DNA of 64,000 nucleotides from Ricordea florida (lineage: Eukaryota > Cnidaria > Anthozoa > Corallimorpharia > Ricordeidae): the NCBI GenBank assembly GCA_949710005.1, contig OX453273.1, forward strand, positions 6,310,206-6,374,205, given 5' to 3'. This document shows, piece by piece, positions 49,501 to 57,333 of this stretch. Every line of letters begins with the position of its first letter. Within the stretch, counting starts at the first letter, position 1. Made by a program: the position numbers and the translations under genes. The notes under the pieces were generated by a model. The model ran no database searches. It was not told the origin of the DNA and saw nothing but the letters and a program-made list of their open reading frames with translations.

Positions 49501-52500
49501 GATATTTTAATGTGGGTTAACACTTCTGTGTTTTAGTATACGTTAGATGGATAACGTAAAAAACTAAAAGTCCAAATTTGTTATCCTTAACTTTTATCTT
49601 TCGTCAGATTTTAAAAGGAAAAGTAAAGTCCCTTTGTTCTGTTTTTGAGAGAAGAGAAGTTCCCGCAGCTATCGGTAGGTCAAAATATGTTTCATATTTT
49701 ATTGTGCGGCTTAAATATAGTTGGGAAAGAAGCTGCTTATGCGCATGCAGGAGAAATCCATTTCCCATAATTGTCTTCGTTCCTGATTACTAAGAAACTT
49801 AGTTTTGACCAATCGCTGTATGCTGACGTCAACAAGGCCCCTTCCTTCCTCCTTTCCTCTTGTGGCAGGCAAAACCATTATTTTCCGAGCTATGCAAATA
49901 CTGTGTGATTTTCATTTTCTCTATTACGGCATTTGTTTCTAGGACTTGGGATGAATTCAGAGTCTTACTACTTGTTTCCGATTTTCTCAGAGATCAGAAA
50001 GCTCACAGCAGATGTGGAAGGGGTTCTCCTTGGTGTTATCATTCCGCTGTGTCAAAGGAACTCTGCAAGGCTGGAAGAAGTTGATAGAGAGGTAAGAATG
50101 TAGTTGTAAGTGGGGTTACCCTGTAAATACTGCAATCTGATTGGCTGTTGAGAATGGCTGTGAAGATGCCACCACCATTGTTCTCCTGCAGCCAATCAGA
50201 GCCCGCCATTTGTGCTCAGTGCACTGTCCCATTGTTTTAGCGGCAATTTCAAATCCGTTCTGAACAGCCAATCGGATTGCAGTATTTGTTACAGGGTAAT
50301 CCTACCTTACAACCGAATTGTGCTTTGTATTCTGTGAAGCCATTTTAGTGTAGAGGTTCGCTTGTTGAATTTCCAGTCAGGAGATGCTGGTTCTAACGTA
50401 CGTGCAAATGATGTATTGTTTTCTTGGACTAATAATTTGACTCCATGCTGTGTTTGCTCCTCACTAAAGAGGTATAAATGGATAGCAGGGATATATATCA
50501 TGCAGGGTGTAACCGTGCGATGCACTAGCATCTCATCTGAGGGGAGCAGCAATACTCCAAGGTGCTTCATGCTACAGAAACCAGGATAAACCTCAACAGT
50601 TTGGGACTCGTGGCATGGCTCACGTGTACCTTCTACACTGTCTTCGACTGTGCTCTTATGTCATGCAATGCGCGCCATATGTCAGTAGAACTCACAAAAA
50701 CAAACTTGCATTCAGGGTCATTGGCACCCAGAATGACTTACGCTGTGCTTCCCCCTACCACATGTCGCATTCAATATTGTAAAAATCATAAGAGAATTGA
50801 CAATTTGATATTAATTATTCTCTAGGCTCTTTGGTTTCCTTTACTGGACACAGTCATGGCACCTCAACGAAAGTGCAAAGACACAACCAGTGCCTATTTT
50901 CTAGGTGAGTTGTACGGAATATTGGAGAAAAACAGAGGATACTTTATTGCACAAAACAGGAAAGCCACCAAGTCTAGAAACCGTATGCATTTTACAGTCC
51001 TCGCTAGCAGTTTCTGGGAAGGGGGCGGGGAATCGATAGGTTGGAAGTTTAGTGTCGAATTTTATCTATTTATCTATTTATTTTATGAGTATTGTGGGGA
51101 TAGTTTCTAAAGAAACTGGTGCTGCGTCGGTGGGAAATTGAAACACAAGAAACTTTATAAATCAAACGAGTTCATTAAATAAGTTATACCACCATAAGGT
51201 AAAAGGGAGGTGCTGACGTTTCGAGCGTTAGCCCTTCGTCAGAGCGAATGTATTTATTTTATGAGTTTACTTTTAAACGGATCTGCATTTAATTATTTTT
51301 TTTGTCGCAGCGTTTAAGGATCTCACAAGGCACGTGCTGAACAGCATGATGGGATACATCTCACTTCCAGCCATCCTTCAAAGAATCATGCAGGTATGAT
51401 TTTAGGAGCTCAGCTGGTAGAGCAGTGCACTGGTGTTATAACGTGCTCGTAGGTTGGAATTTCGTTCCAGGCTCTTGTGTTTCGGAGTTAATAATATACA
51501 TAATAATAATAATATACATTATTATATGGCAACAATAGTACGCGCGCTCCGATTGGCTGCTGAGCGGGCAAGATTTCTTGTTATGACCGGGCATAATAAA
51601 TTTTTTTTTCCTTTAATATAGACAAAAGTTGCCTCATTGTCAAAAGAAACTGTTTTCTCTGTCACTTCTTGTTTCGATCACATGGTCAGGTGTGTTTCGG
51701 TTCGGTGAACATGACCTTGAATAACCTCTTGCGCGCGCAAGCATATATTGAAAAACCCTTCCGTTTTTCTTTTCCAGTGCTAAAAAGGAAAAATAATAAT
51801 CAAATTGATCGTCAAATTGCACTTACCTTACAGGCTCCTGCATTTTTTGCAGTCTTTGAAAAATTTAGTTGTGCCTATTGAGTTCAAATTGCACTCAAAA
51901 CCATTTGATTACCTTTAAAAAATCGCAATTGCCAAGTCAAGTCCTCAACTCTTTCATATACCGTACTCAAATGTTTGATATCATGACTAACTCAGATACA
52001 CATGACACTATTGACCTGCTCTCAGTGTAGACAGCTGACTTTGCTCAGTTGGCAGAGCGTCGTACCGGTATTTGTGAGGTCGTGGGTTCAATTCCCGTTT
52101 TAGCCAATCACAATCCCCAAAAATTGCATAAGTACTGCGAACCTCAGATCATCCATGATGGACTGGTATGTTTCCATGTTCCACTATTTCTAATGTACTG
52201 TTCCTGTGTTGTTTGTTCTTCAGGGAAATATGTCAAATCTTTAATTCTGTCTTTGTTGATGTTTTAGGACCCTACATATAGCACTGGCAAATTCGGTGAA
52301 ATTAAAGAGCTGATTCTAGGAATGCTAGACACATACAGTTATGAATCGGTGAGTGTTTCGTCTGTGTGGGGTATGGTTCACCTCGGCTGGTTTCTTAATA
52401 TCTCGTAAATGCTTGTGTTTTCGTGTCCTAGACTCTTCTAAAAACCACGAACAAGCTACTAGCTGCTGACTTGCACACATCACTCAGTCACCTTAAAAGT

Positions 52501-53100
52501 CAAAGCAACCTGGGTCTCACTCCCAAGTGGCCAAGATGTGCAGTTTGTCTGAGGCAGTGCTCAGGGGAAACGGTCAGCGGTCAACATGATGACGTCGTTT
52601 TATTTAGGTTCGTTTGTGTTTTTTACTCTATATAAAATATAGAATATATACTTCTTACTAACCGAGTTCGAGGTCCGTACTATAAGTTACGGACCGAGTT
52701 TTTTTCCGCGCGCGGGCCATAAATCCAAGCGGAAAAGACGAGGATCCGTAACTTACAGTACGGACCGAGAAAACGAGGCTTGTGAGATATTCATTATATC
52801 TCAAAACAAACCTTTGAATTTAGCGGGCCGTACAGTGAAGTACGGCCCGCTAAATTGATTAATCACAGTGCGCGTACTAACTGAGAGATATAATAAATAT
52901 TTTATATTCTTATTTTATATATTCTGTTTTCTGATTTTGCTAATGAGATGTCAGACAAGTTTGAATGTTTTGACCGTGAGAAGGAAAAACTAAAAGTCAG
53001 AAAAACATGGTTTGACTCGAGATTTGACTACTGAAATGAAATGTTAACATTTGGAGCCACATTGCGGGACCTAAGGTTCGATTCTGGGAAAGAAATAGTT

Positions 53101-53147
<47 letters not shown>

Positions 53148-55900
53148 TTTATTTTAATGAGGGTATCACTGAATAGTGCAAAGCTCTAATAAACTTGTGG
53201 CCCTCCTAAAAACAACTCTATATACAGATTACAATTTTCTAAAAATATTTACAAAGGTTACAGAGAAATTAATATATACATTATTATACAAGGAGCAGAA
53301 ATAGAGTTAAAAAATAAACAAATTAGATAAAGCTAATATGAATACAGGAATAAATAGAAAAAAAAACTAGAAATGAGGTAAAACCTCCTGATCTTTCAAC
53401 AATTTGCGCTTCAAAGCACGCCAAAAGGATTTCACGGACACTTCCTTTTTCCGCTCCAATTCTAACTTAATCCTAAGTTAAAAGGTAGAACCACATAATA
53501 TAACGCAAGGTCTAACTGTGAGATTGAAGGAGTAAGACTTTGTCTGACTTGGGGGATGCTAATTGTACCGTTTATAACAGATGTGGTCATACGTGCCACG
53601 TCGAATGTATAGCAGGGACGACTGGAACAGCAGGAGACTGGATCTGTGTACTTTGCCATAAGACTGGACTCTCCAGAATCTCTTCACGAAAAGACAGACG
53701 TGTCGTGGGAAGGACAGAAAAACTGCCCTCTGGAACCTCGCGGGTACGAATGTAGTTACGGGCGACAGCAACTTTCATTCACAAATGTACAACAGAACCA
53801 AACTGTATGATGAAGCAAACAGTACCACAGTACCAAAGAACTGTCAAACTGCCAGTGTGACAGCGGCATTGTTTGATCTACAAACTAGACGCTCTCGGGA
53901 GCGTTCACTCGGGCTGCACTTGATAATACGGCTTCGAACAAACGTGAATGTGGGTTTACGCCTAAGTCTTGTATATATTGTATACTATATGGCTGGTTCC
54001 ACGACCGCAAAAGACCTACCAGACTGTATATCGCAACGTAATTATTGTCGACGTCGTGTTTAAGCTGAGCGATTTTATCAGAAAGTTTTCTAAGGTTTTA
54101 CAGAAATTTCAGTGATAGTTGGGTTTGTTTACTAATCGAATTAATGTTGACCAATCAGCTTTCTTGGTTCCCACGGTAAAAAACAGTCGTGAAACTTGAT
54201 GCCATTCATCTGATTCCAAGTTATCGAAGGCGAAGAAACGATATGTGGGAAAAACAACAATTTTACTCCTCAATCGCGGGATATACTTTTCTTCCGATTT
54301 AGCCTTATTGGCCCTGTTCTCGCTAATCTCTTTCCACACGACCACGAAGAAAAAAAAACTTGAGTTTGAATAAGAAAAGATCCATGGATGATTTTGAAAT
54401 AAGGCGCCTCGCTTTCAGGCCTTCAGGGACACCACAGACCGCGAGCAGCGCAGGCTTGCTCATTCTCGACGTCGACGATAGACTTATAGGAAACCGAAAC
54501 CTAGACTCGTGCTACCACAGGTAGCCCGAGTAACGAAAAGTTTAGAATAAAACAGACAGTCCCATAGTACAGTACTGTTCAATAGCTTTCCAACGAGTGG
54601 TCACACTGCATAATTTGATCCACCTATGAAAAACGTAAAAACCACACTGTAGTGAACCAAACAATCCATGTTACCCACCGCGCTGTTCAGAAGCTGCATC
54701 CAAAAATTGTCAGGGTTTTTCGTGAATGAATGGCATAATGACTTGGTGTGTTACATGCAAGTGCTTTCGTGATTTCACTCGTTTCTTTTTTCAGATGTCC
54801 AGAGGAGAGAACTCGGAGGTGTTAAGTCAAAAGGTAGGAGTCACCTTTTTTGTACAAGCTGACGTAATGATAGAGGTTCTACTGAAGAGCCCCAAACTGA
54901 GCGTATTCCACTACTACTGTGCTCCCAATGACAACCTAAAGCCCCCCTAGTATCCTGGCCCTGTAGGGTGTTGGACATTTCTATAGTTGCAGAAGGGAAC
55001 CAAGGTTTTTCAGTCGCTTGTTCCTATATGGAAAGCTTTGGGAACAATAAAACTCTTCTTTTATTCATATCACGACTCAGTTTAGGTGTACAGGATAGGA
55101 GTTCTATGGTGAAAATCCCATTTGGAGAATTCACTGAACCCGTCAGTGTTTGACGCCATAAAAGTCGCTAAGCAACGTCCCTACGACAACAAAACAATGG
55201 GATGTTTTTAAGTTCTGTAAATGAATGAGTAGGACGATTTTCACTTTTCCCGCGCTTCCATGTTTCTTCAATCCCTTGTTCTCTTTCTCATATTCTTTGT
55301 GCTGTCGCATTTTATCACAGGGCGAGAAAGCTGTTCCTTCACTGACACAGCAACAGTTTGAAGCTGTGGCGAGACTAAAGAGACAGAACAAAGGAACTTC
55401 CCGGGTACGTTTTTCTGAACTATATTCACTTACACTGCTGCTTCAACTTTCTCTTCTCCACCTTAAAAGTGATCAGCACCTCATTGCGGCCAGGTGACCT
55501 GTTATTTGAACTTCGCTGTTGCAAGATTTAGAACTTGTAATTTTAAAAGTTCTACCCTTCAGATACCATGCTGCCTTTCATGCCCTCTCATCCCATAAGA
55601 TCTCTAAATGTATCCGCTCTTTTGTTCTCGAGTCCGTCTGCTATGTGTCTGTACAATCTATTGTCTTTCCCGACAAATTATATGTAACGCACCAAGAGTT
55701 GCACACTGGCTCCAGATCGTCTACTGTACTACTTTTTCCTTTATTTTGTCTGTCATGTTCTTCCTCAGCTGGCCTTCTTATCAGAACTTTCCAAGTCCAG
55801 TGATGTGATTAGTCTTAACTATGGCTCCCGCTCGACAAATTTCAAAAGCATTTTTGAAGACGAAGGATTTAGATTGCAACTTGCTCCACCACGTGACTAA
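18034..55900 (+). CDS. VPS8: VPS8, CORVET complex subunit (53 coding exons)
   Basis: Vacuolar protein sorting-associated protein 8, the RAB5-binding subunit specific to CORVET, which tethers early endosomes before fusion. Joining 53 exons with GT/AG borders keeps one frame throughout and gives 4,293 nt (1,430 residues plus stop), close to the length known for vertebrate VPS8 (about 1,430). Order: acidic N-terminus (1-131), beta-propeller (about 132-473), Vps8 core and helical clathrin-like repeats (about 474-1233), RING-H2 finger (1269-1317), C-terminal tail. Hallmark words are [31 protein letters not shown] and CGHTCHVEC. The start ATG at 18034 has good context (aacATGGCG) and the stop is TAA at 55898-55900. 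Exon coordinates are in the five block entries. I see no coding break. The 37.9-kb span is mostly introns filled with mobile elements. Confidence 0.95.
18303..18455. mobile_element. hAT-like MITE, copy 2 of 3
   Basis: 153 bp with inverted ends (ggtaagattttcgcacagg and its mirror cctgtgcggaaatcttacc). It is flanked by a perfect 8-bp duplication, aagtctag, at 18295-18302 and 18456-18463. It lies in VPS8 intron 1. Confidence 0.93.
18576..18727. mobile_element. hAT-like MITE, copy 3 of 3, opposite orientation
   Basis: 152 bp of the same family, inserted in the reverse direction 120 bp from copy 2. The 8-bp flanks are ataaattg (18568-18575) and ctaaattg (18728-18735), one mismatch. VPS8 intron 1. 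Confidence 0.9.
20584..20697. repeat. (CA)n microsatellite
   Basis: About 110 bp of CA dinucleotides with a few gac and gtac interruptions, ending about 33 bp before VPS8 exon 5. Confidence 0.95.
20730..29144 (+). CDS. VPS8: VPS8 exons 5-19: beta-propeller
   Basis: Exons 20730-20762, 21686-21740, 22029-22073, 22679-22758, 23346-23432, 24627-24694, 25260-25310, 25400-25502, 25725-25781, 26707-26784, 27452-27493, 27604-27684, 28044-28127, 28700-28786, 29070-29144 (residues 132-473). This is the WD40-like propeller. Blade signatures include [48 protein letters not shown] and [14 protein letters not shown]. In CORVET and HOPS subunits this domain takes part in Rab or membrane contacts. Exon 14 ends at an unusual gttgga donor. 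Exon 10 starts about 20 nt after a SINE tail, and exon 5 about 30 nt after a (CA)n repeat. Confidence 0.9.
21147..21303. mobile_element. Foldback MITE with 8-bp target duplication
   Basis: A 157-bp inverted repeat: ggcatataattcgtggtag mirrors ctaccatgaattatatgcc, with further internal pairing (cccttatataccc). Flanks are ctagtcca (21139-21146) and ctagtgca (21304-21311), one mismatch in 8 bp, as for hAT elements. VPS8 intron 5. Confidence 0.85.
22285..22455. mobile_element. Foldback element
   Basis: Imperfect inverted repeat: tgcaaccattgagttatgg (22299) mirrors ccataactcaatggttgca (22424), and aggtttgctaagcac mirrors gtgcttagcaacct. No coding sequence; ends not defined. VPS8 intron 7. Confidence 0.7.
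24219..24606 (+). mobile_element. tRNA-derived SINE, copy 1
   Basis: The 5' part (24219-24291) is tRNA-like, with an A box (tagctcagttgg) and a B box (ggttcaaaccc). A body shared with the element at 44939 follows (gactttctagtcttctcgga, gtaggtcccgtctcac, gtaggagacgtagttcc). The 3' end is a TATTG repeat (24589-24606). It lies in VPS8 intron 9, its tail about 20 nt before exon 10. Confidence 0.85.
27128..27370. mobile_element. MITE-like element, relative of 32706-32969
   Basis: Shares words with the element at 32.7 kb, such as gtgattggttcattgga, gctgacgacatgcatt and gaaagtaattc. Older and less regular; its ends are not certain. VPS8 intron 14. Confidence 0.5.
29404..29672. mobile_element. MITE family 'acaattattcgcc', copy A
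   Basis: Begins taacaattattcgccgaag and ends gtataatcacctgag then tatttatacta. The inner sequence contains gcctgaggcgaataattgt, so the 5' third folds on itself. Two further copies are at 33638-33945 and 43107-43370. No coding sequence. VPS8 intron 19. Confidence 0.75.
30342..40039 (+). CDS. VPS8: VPS8 exons 20-30: Vps8 core region
   Basis: Exons 30342-30377, 31301-31391, 33011-33057, 33520-33612, 34941-34987, 35751-35849, 35960-36000, 37281-37363, 37728-37817, 38713-38764, 39924-40039 (residues 474-738). They encode the helical region that in the family carries the Golgi CORVET core domain. Strongly typical words are [36 protein letters not shown] and [15 protein letters not shown]. Exon 22 uses a gttggc donor. 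The exon 29/30 junction can be read two ways in frame (38760 to 39926, or 38764 to 39924). Exon 27 was found by phase and similarity: it starts with aa after ctctcag at 37280. Confidence 0.88.
30748..30832 (+). mobile_element. Degenerate single arm of the 160-bp hammerhead-like family
   Basis: Reads ttgacagagggctaacac, then tcgaaagctg and tactataactaacc. The order and spacing follow the minus-strand reading of the element at 51091-51250, with many substitutions. VPS8 intron 20. Confidence 0.5.
31415..32165. repeat. Hexanucleotide satellite (ACCAAY)n
   Basis: About 750 bp of ACCAAT and ACCAAC hexamers in mixed order, starting 24 bp after the exon 21 donor of VPS8. Long open frames across it on both strands are artefacts of the repeat (alternating Asn-Thr or Val-Leu). 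Confidence 0.97.
32395..32490. repeat. Inverted repeat 'gttaatacgga'
   Basis: ccccggttaatacggacacc mirrors ggtgtccttattaacgggg, with a second copy of gttaatacggac inside. It looks like the end of a non-autonomous DNA element. Confidence 0.55.
32706..32969. mobile_element. MITE with 'gcggttttcaat' ends
   Basis: The inverted ends gcggttttcaatcaatcg and the mirror of gcggttttcaattcaatg enclose about 260 bp of non-coding sequence. Related to 27128-27370. VPS8 intron 21. Confidence 0.7.
33638..33945. mobile_element. MITE family 'acaattattcgcc', copy B
   Basis: The most complete copy. The 5' part contains the palindrome-like ttcaccgagacgaagtcg then gtgaatattcaccga, and the 3' end is tataatcacctgagtattt. 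Possible flanking duplication attacag (about 33625 and 33947). VPS8 intron 23. Confidence 0.75.
34543..34691. mobile_element. Foldback MITE 'ttgtccaata'
   Basis: ttgtccaatactctgacaaa mirrors tttgtcagaatattggacaa, with internal gcattgcattg / caatgcattgc pairing. 149 bp, no clear target duplication. VPS8 intron 23. Confidence 0.75.
35036..35245. mobile_element. MITE-like element, copy 2 of 2
   Basis: The same ends as 838-1112 (gggggcagatccaggattc and the mirror of aggggcggatctaagg), and a shared interior word, gattcttctt. VPS8 intron 24. Confidence 0.6.
36001..37145. repeat. TA-rich tandem array with copied splice-donor sequence
   Basis: Long units of TTATTA-type sequence, each carrying tataggtactgtgtatatt and in part tgacaatttgtgatccaatg. 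The latter occurs near 36149, 36425 and 37102. The first unit starts exactly at the exon 26 donor (36001). A different element interrupts the array at about 36536-36908. Confidence 0.85.
36536..36908. mobile_element. Foldback element inserted in the tandem array
   Basis: Several nested palindromes around gtttctataactcgatagaa and tttgggagaact / ttctcccaaac. The outer parts pair tagaaaac with gttttcta. It contains no coding sequence. The TA-rich array resumes immediately on the right. Confidence 0.7.
38108..38390. repeat. 62-bp tandem repeat with inverted partner
   Basis: Two and a half copies of a unit reading ggcagagatctcatgtatat, agccaccacgagtccc, then attgtatgtaattg. An inverted piece (ggactcgtggtgggtacata) closes the block at about 38359-38380. 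VPS8 intron 28. Confidence 0.75.
39405..39540. repeat. 57-bp tandem repeat, three units
   Basis: Three diverged units built on cgaggct...gcgcagagcat, then tctggtccgctgaa (near 39412, 39466 and 39504). VPS8 intron 29. Confidence 0.7.
40243..52348 (+). CDS. VPS8: VPS8 exons 31-48: helical repeat region
   Basis: Exons 40243-40288, 40436-40509, 40844-40878, 41167-41245, 42228-42320, 42418-42474, 42934-43016, 44437-44521, 45518-45616, 46546-46635, 47209-47258, 48315-48459, 49276-49365, 49608-49674, 49943-50091, 50826-50904, 51311-51393, 52268-52348 (residues 739-1233). This is the alpha-solenoid with clathrin-heavy-chain-like repeats, which mediates assembly with other class C subunits. Words such as [32 protein letters not shown] and [20 protein letters not shown] are recognisable. 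Phases agree at every junction. Introns hold RLE-LINE, Crypton, SINE and MITE insertions. Confidence 0.9.
41001..41110 (+). repeat. tRNA-like SINE fragment
   Basis: A-box-like actcagtggtagagc and B-box-like ggtttgactcc, followed by gggagaacatggg. The same downstream junction occurs at 11630-11735. VPS8 intron 33. Confidence 0.5.
41375..42106 (-). pseudogene. RLE-LINE 3' fragment inside VPS8 intron 34
   Basis: The minus-strand frame 42086-41616 matches residues 405-555 of the LINE at 3.7-5.8 kb: [33 protein letters not shown], and the zinc motif [16 protein letters not shown] frameshift near 41640 leads to [16 protein letters not shown], the nuclease start. It is cut off before the rest of the nuclease and lacks the polymerase. 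On its upstream side it abuts a (AAT)n run. Confidence 0.8.
42107..42172. repeat. (AAT)n microsatellite
   Basis: About 20 AAT units with one AAC, next to the truncated LINE fragment. Its end lies about 55 bp before VPS8 exon 35. Confidence 0.93.
42720..42895. repeat. Dispersed repeat 'cactgcatggtttg', copy 1
   Basis: Contains cacactgcatggtttg, agaaccacactgatagtaaa and cagacagtaccacagtgc. Related copies lie at 46299-46445, 53797-53850, 54543-54660 and 63245-63450. Confidence 0.65.
43107..43370. mobile_element. MITE family 'acaattattcgcc', copy C
   Basis: Starts taacaattattcgccgaag and ends gattttgagtatttatac. The small 3' motif tataatcacct seen in copies A and B is missing. VPS8 intron 37. 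Confidence 0.7.
43481..43514. repeat. (TA)n microsatellite
   Basis: About 34 bp of TA, directly next to the inverted end of the Crypton-containing segment. Confidence 0.9.
43515..44078 (+). mobile_element. Crypton (DUF3504/KIAA1958-like) fragment between inverted repeats
   Basis: An 18-bp inverted pair, gtagatactaaaacagtg (43515) and cactgttttagtatatac (44061), encloses a decayed N-terminal part of a Crypton tyrosine recombinase. The plus-strand start [15 protein letters not shown] at 43645 is followed by an in-frame stop and [14 protein letters not shown]. After frameshifts, [20 protein letters not shown] and [12 protein letters not shown], then [11 protein letters not shown], appear (43898-44040). 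The catalytic C-terminal half is absent. It lies in VPS8 intron 37. Confidence 0.65.
44939..45236 (+). mobile_element. tRNA-derived SINE, copy 2
   Basis: The tRNA-like head 44939-45011 has tagctcagttag and ggttcgaacct boxes. The body matches the SINE at 24219 (gtgctgcctttg, gactttctagtcttctcgga, gtaggtcccgtctcac, gtaggagacgtagttcc). The tail is not preserved. VPS8 intron 38. Confidence 0.85.
46299..46445. repeat. Dispersed repeat 'cactgcatggtttg', copy 2
   Basis: Contains ctagtaaaacaaacagcacc, tcagtagatttccaaagaat, ggtcacactgcatggtttga and agaaccacacc, in the same order as at 63.3 kb. Confidence 0.7.
46768..46917. mobile_element. Foldback MITE 'ccaagtaccatatttgga'
   Basis: accaagtaccatatttggaa mirrors ttccaaatatggtacttggg, and outer cacagtttgtcca mirrors tggacaagctgtg. 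About 150 bp, no clear target duplication. VPS8 intron 40. Confidence 0.75.
50104..50312. mobile_element. MITE with about 50-bp inverted ends
   Basis: ttgtaagtggggttaccctg and tactgcaatctgattggctg on the left mirror cagccaatcggattgcagta and cagggtaatcctaccttaca on the right. 209 bp, non-coding. VPS8 intron 45, starting 13 bp after the exon 45 donor region. Confidence 0.85.
51091..51250. mobile_element. Complete 160-bp element with hammerhead-like core
   Basis: 160 bp between perfect 16-bp direct repeats, tatttattttatgagt (51075-51090 and 51251-51266). It begins attgtggggatagtttct and ends agcccttcgtcagagcgaatg. On the minus strand it reads CTGACGA (51242-51236), then a 13-nt hairpin-like segment, GAAA (51222-51219), and GTC (51217-51215), the ordered core of a hammerhead ribozyme. 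The long target duplication suggests insertion by target-primed reverse transcription. VPS8 intron 46. Confidence 0.8.
51402..51475 (+). repeat. tRNA-like repeat fragment
   Basis: A good A box (agctcagctggtagagca) and a weak B-box region (aggttggaatttcgttcc), starting 9 nt after the end of VPS8 exon 47. No SINE body follows. Confidence 0.4.
52033..52106 (+). repeat. tRNA-like repeat (SINE head)
   Basis: A-box-like tgctcagttggcagagcg and a clear B box, gggttcaattccc. The acceptor ends (gctgact / ttagcc) pair poorly, so a working tRNA gene is unlikely. VPS8 intron 47. Confidence 0.5.
52432..55900 (+). CDS. VPS8: VPS8 exons 49-53: RING-H2 finger and tail
   Basis: Exons 52432-52607, 53581-53743, 54795-54833, 55321-55404, 55769-55900 (residues 1234-1430). 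The zinc ligands are complete and spaced as RING-H2: C1269, C1272, C1293, H1295, H1298, C1301, C1314, C1317. The ring is split between exons 49 and 50 just before C1293. The tail after the ring is basic, then Ser/Gln rich, and ends in LAPPRD. In yeast and animal VPS8 the C-terminal RING supports interactions inside CORVET. Confidence 0.9.
52655..52905. mobile_element. Foldback element with nested hairpins
   Basis: cggtccgtactgtaagttac-type arms (near 52671 and 52745) and a hairpin with 17-bp arms at about 52818-52857 (aatttagcgggccgtac / gtacggcccgctaaatt). Non-coding. VPS8 intron 49. Confidence 0.7.
53100..53146. repeat. (AAT)n microsatellite
   Basis: About 15 AAT units, one ACT interruption. 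VPS8 intron 49. Confidence 0.9.
53797..53850. repeat. Dispersed repeat 'cactgcatggtttg', fragment
   Basis: ccaaactgtatgatgaagca then aacagtaccacagtaccaaa matches part of the copies at 54.6 and 63.4 kb. VPS8 intron 50. Confidence 0.5.
54543..54660. repeat. Dispersed repeat 'cactgcatggtttg', copy 3
   Basis: Contains aaaacagacagtcccatagt, acagtactgttcaatagctt, ggtcacactgcataatttga and aaaaccacactg. VPS8 intron 50. Confidence 0.65.
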
Positions 55901-55997
55901 CAAGTGATGTAACACACACCATGCGACCTGGCACGTTGAATCAAGGGCTCAAGCTCACCACGTGGGTAAGCTGTGACATCAGTGACACTTTCCAAGT

Positions 55998-56003
55998 AAT
56001 AAA
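55998..56003 (+). promoter_or_regulatory. Candidate VPS8 poly(A) signal
   Basis: AATAAA, 98 nt after the VPS8 stop codon. It is the first canonical signal downstream and fits a short 3' UTR ending before the transposon at 56141. Confidence 0.65.
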
Positions 56004-56140
56004 ATCTAACAAGACGCATCACGTGTTAGAACTGTGATTGACCAACGTTTGGCACAACGCTATCACGTGGCCGAACCCGCTATAGCTGCATGACGTGATT
56101 TTTTAAAAAGTCTTAAGTGACTCCATGATGTGAGCGAATT

Positions 56141-57333
56141 TACGGTGGCCCACAACTGCCACGGCAAAACTTACTTTCTCACGGCAAAACTTACTTTCTC
56201 ACGGCAAAACTTACTTTCTCACGGCAAAACTTACTTTTTCACGGCAAAACTTACTTTTTACTGGGTTATAGTTAACGTTTAGTCTCTCCCGATCCACTGA
56301 CTATATATAAACATGGCGGACGAGGATAGGAGTTTCGAGTAAGATATTGGGAGTGATACTAAGCGTTCAATTCATGTTTCTGTTGGGAAGGTAGATAATT
56401 ATCAATACAGCCAGTTATACATGGCAAAGGGCTATTGTGGTATTTGAATGGTTATTTCCTTGGAAGACAAGAAACATTTTGCAGATTTTGTAACACGCTG
56501 GTAACTACATAACAGTTTATTGATGGTGATCTGGTTGTTTTCATTATGTCAAGGCAAATCTTGTGTACAGTCAGAGTGTAATAATACAGAACAGAACTAA
56601 TACACGATATAAACATGTGAAAAAATGTACCAAAAAAAGCTTTGCCGACATTCAGTTTTTGAGATTAAAAGCCAGTAACAATAGTCAGCACCCTTAAAGG
56701 TGCTGGGATTAATTCCTTTGCGAGCGAGGATTCAGATAATGTTTTAGTTATTGTAAATCAAGAGTGCCTAAAAAACTTAAGGTATGCAGTTATATCTCGT
56801 GCCCTGGAGCCTGCTAGAAGCACGAGGTTCTCATTTAACTGTAAAGTTTTTCGCCAATATTAGTTGGTCTTTTCAACCCATGAACATCCATAACATACTG
56901 AAAATATTCAAAGTGATCATTTCCTTCCTCTCTATTTCGATATAGCCAGAAATACAACCAGGACCATCTAGCATGGCTTGAACCTCGTTAACTACGCTGC
57001 GAATATCGTACTCCGGATTTCTTCTTGCTAAACCATACTGATCCTCAGACTTCTGTGAAACGTCCTTGCACTTACTTCAAGCTTATGATAGGCCGCTAGG
57101 AAGGCCAGGATGTCCTTGTACTCGAAGCCATGATAAAATTAATATTTTATGAGCGTTTCCTCGTCTACAGTGTCAATGCCGGCAGTGGCCATCTTCGGAC
57201 ACCTTAGTTTTAGGTCTTCCCTTCGTTTCCAGCTCTCCTCTGTCTGTTTGCCGTGAAAAGTAAGTTTTGCCGTGAGAAAGTAAGTTTTGCCGTGAGAAAG
57301 TAAGTTTTGCCGTGGCAGTTGTGGGCCACCGTA
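56141..57333 (-). mobile_element. Decayed DNA transposon with 6-bp target duplication (IS3EU-like)
   Basis: Inverted ends tacggtggcccacaactgcc, followed on both sides by tandem 20-bp units (cacggcaaaacttactttct: five on the left at 56161-56260, three or four on the right). A perfect 6-bp duplication, cgaatt, lies at 56135-56140 and 57334-57339. On the minus strand a decayed transposase start is readable: MATAGIDTVDEETLIKY at 57192, a stop, GFEYKDILAFLAAYHKLEVS, then in another frame YGLARRNPEYDIRSVV and LDGPGC (to about 56940). These words match the start of integrase-core proteins that I associate with the IS3EU superfamily, which also makes 6-bp duplications. Confidence 0.75.

Noticed and set aside
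56161-56260. CRISPR-like array (five 20-bp repeats)
   Set aside because: The units are directly adjacent with no spacers, lie within transposon ends and the genome is eukaryotic.
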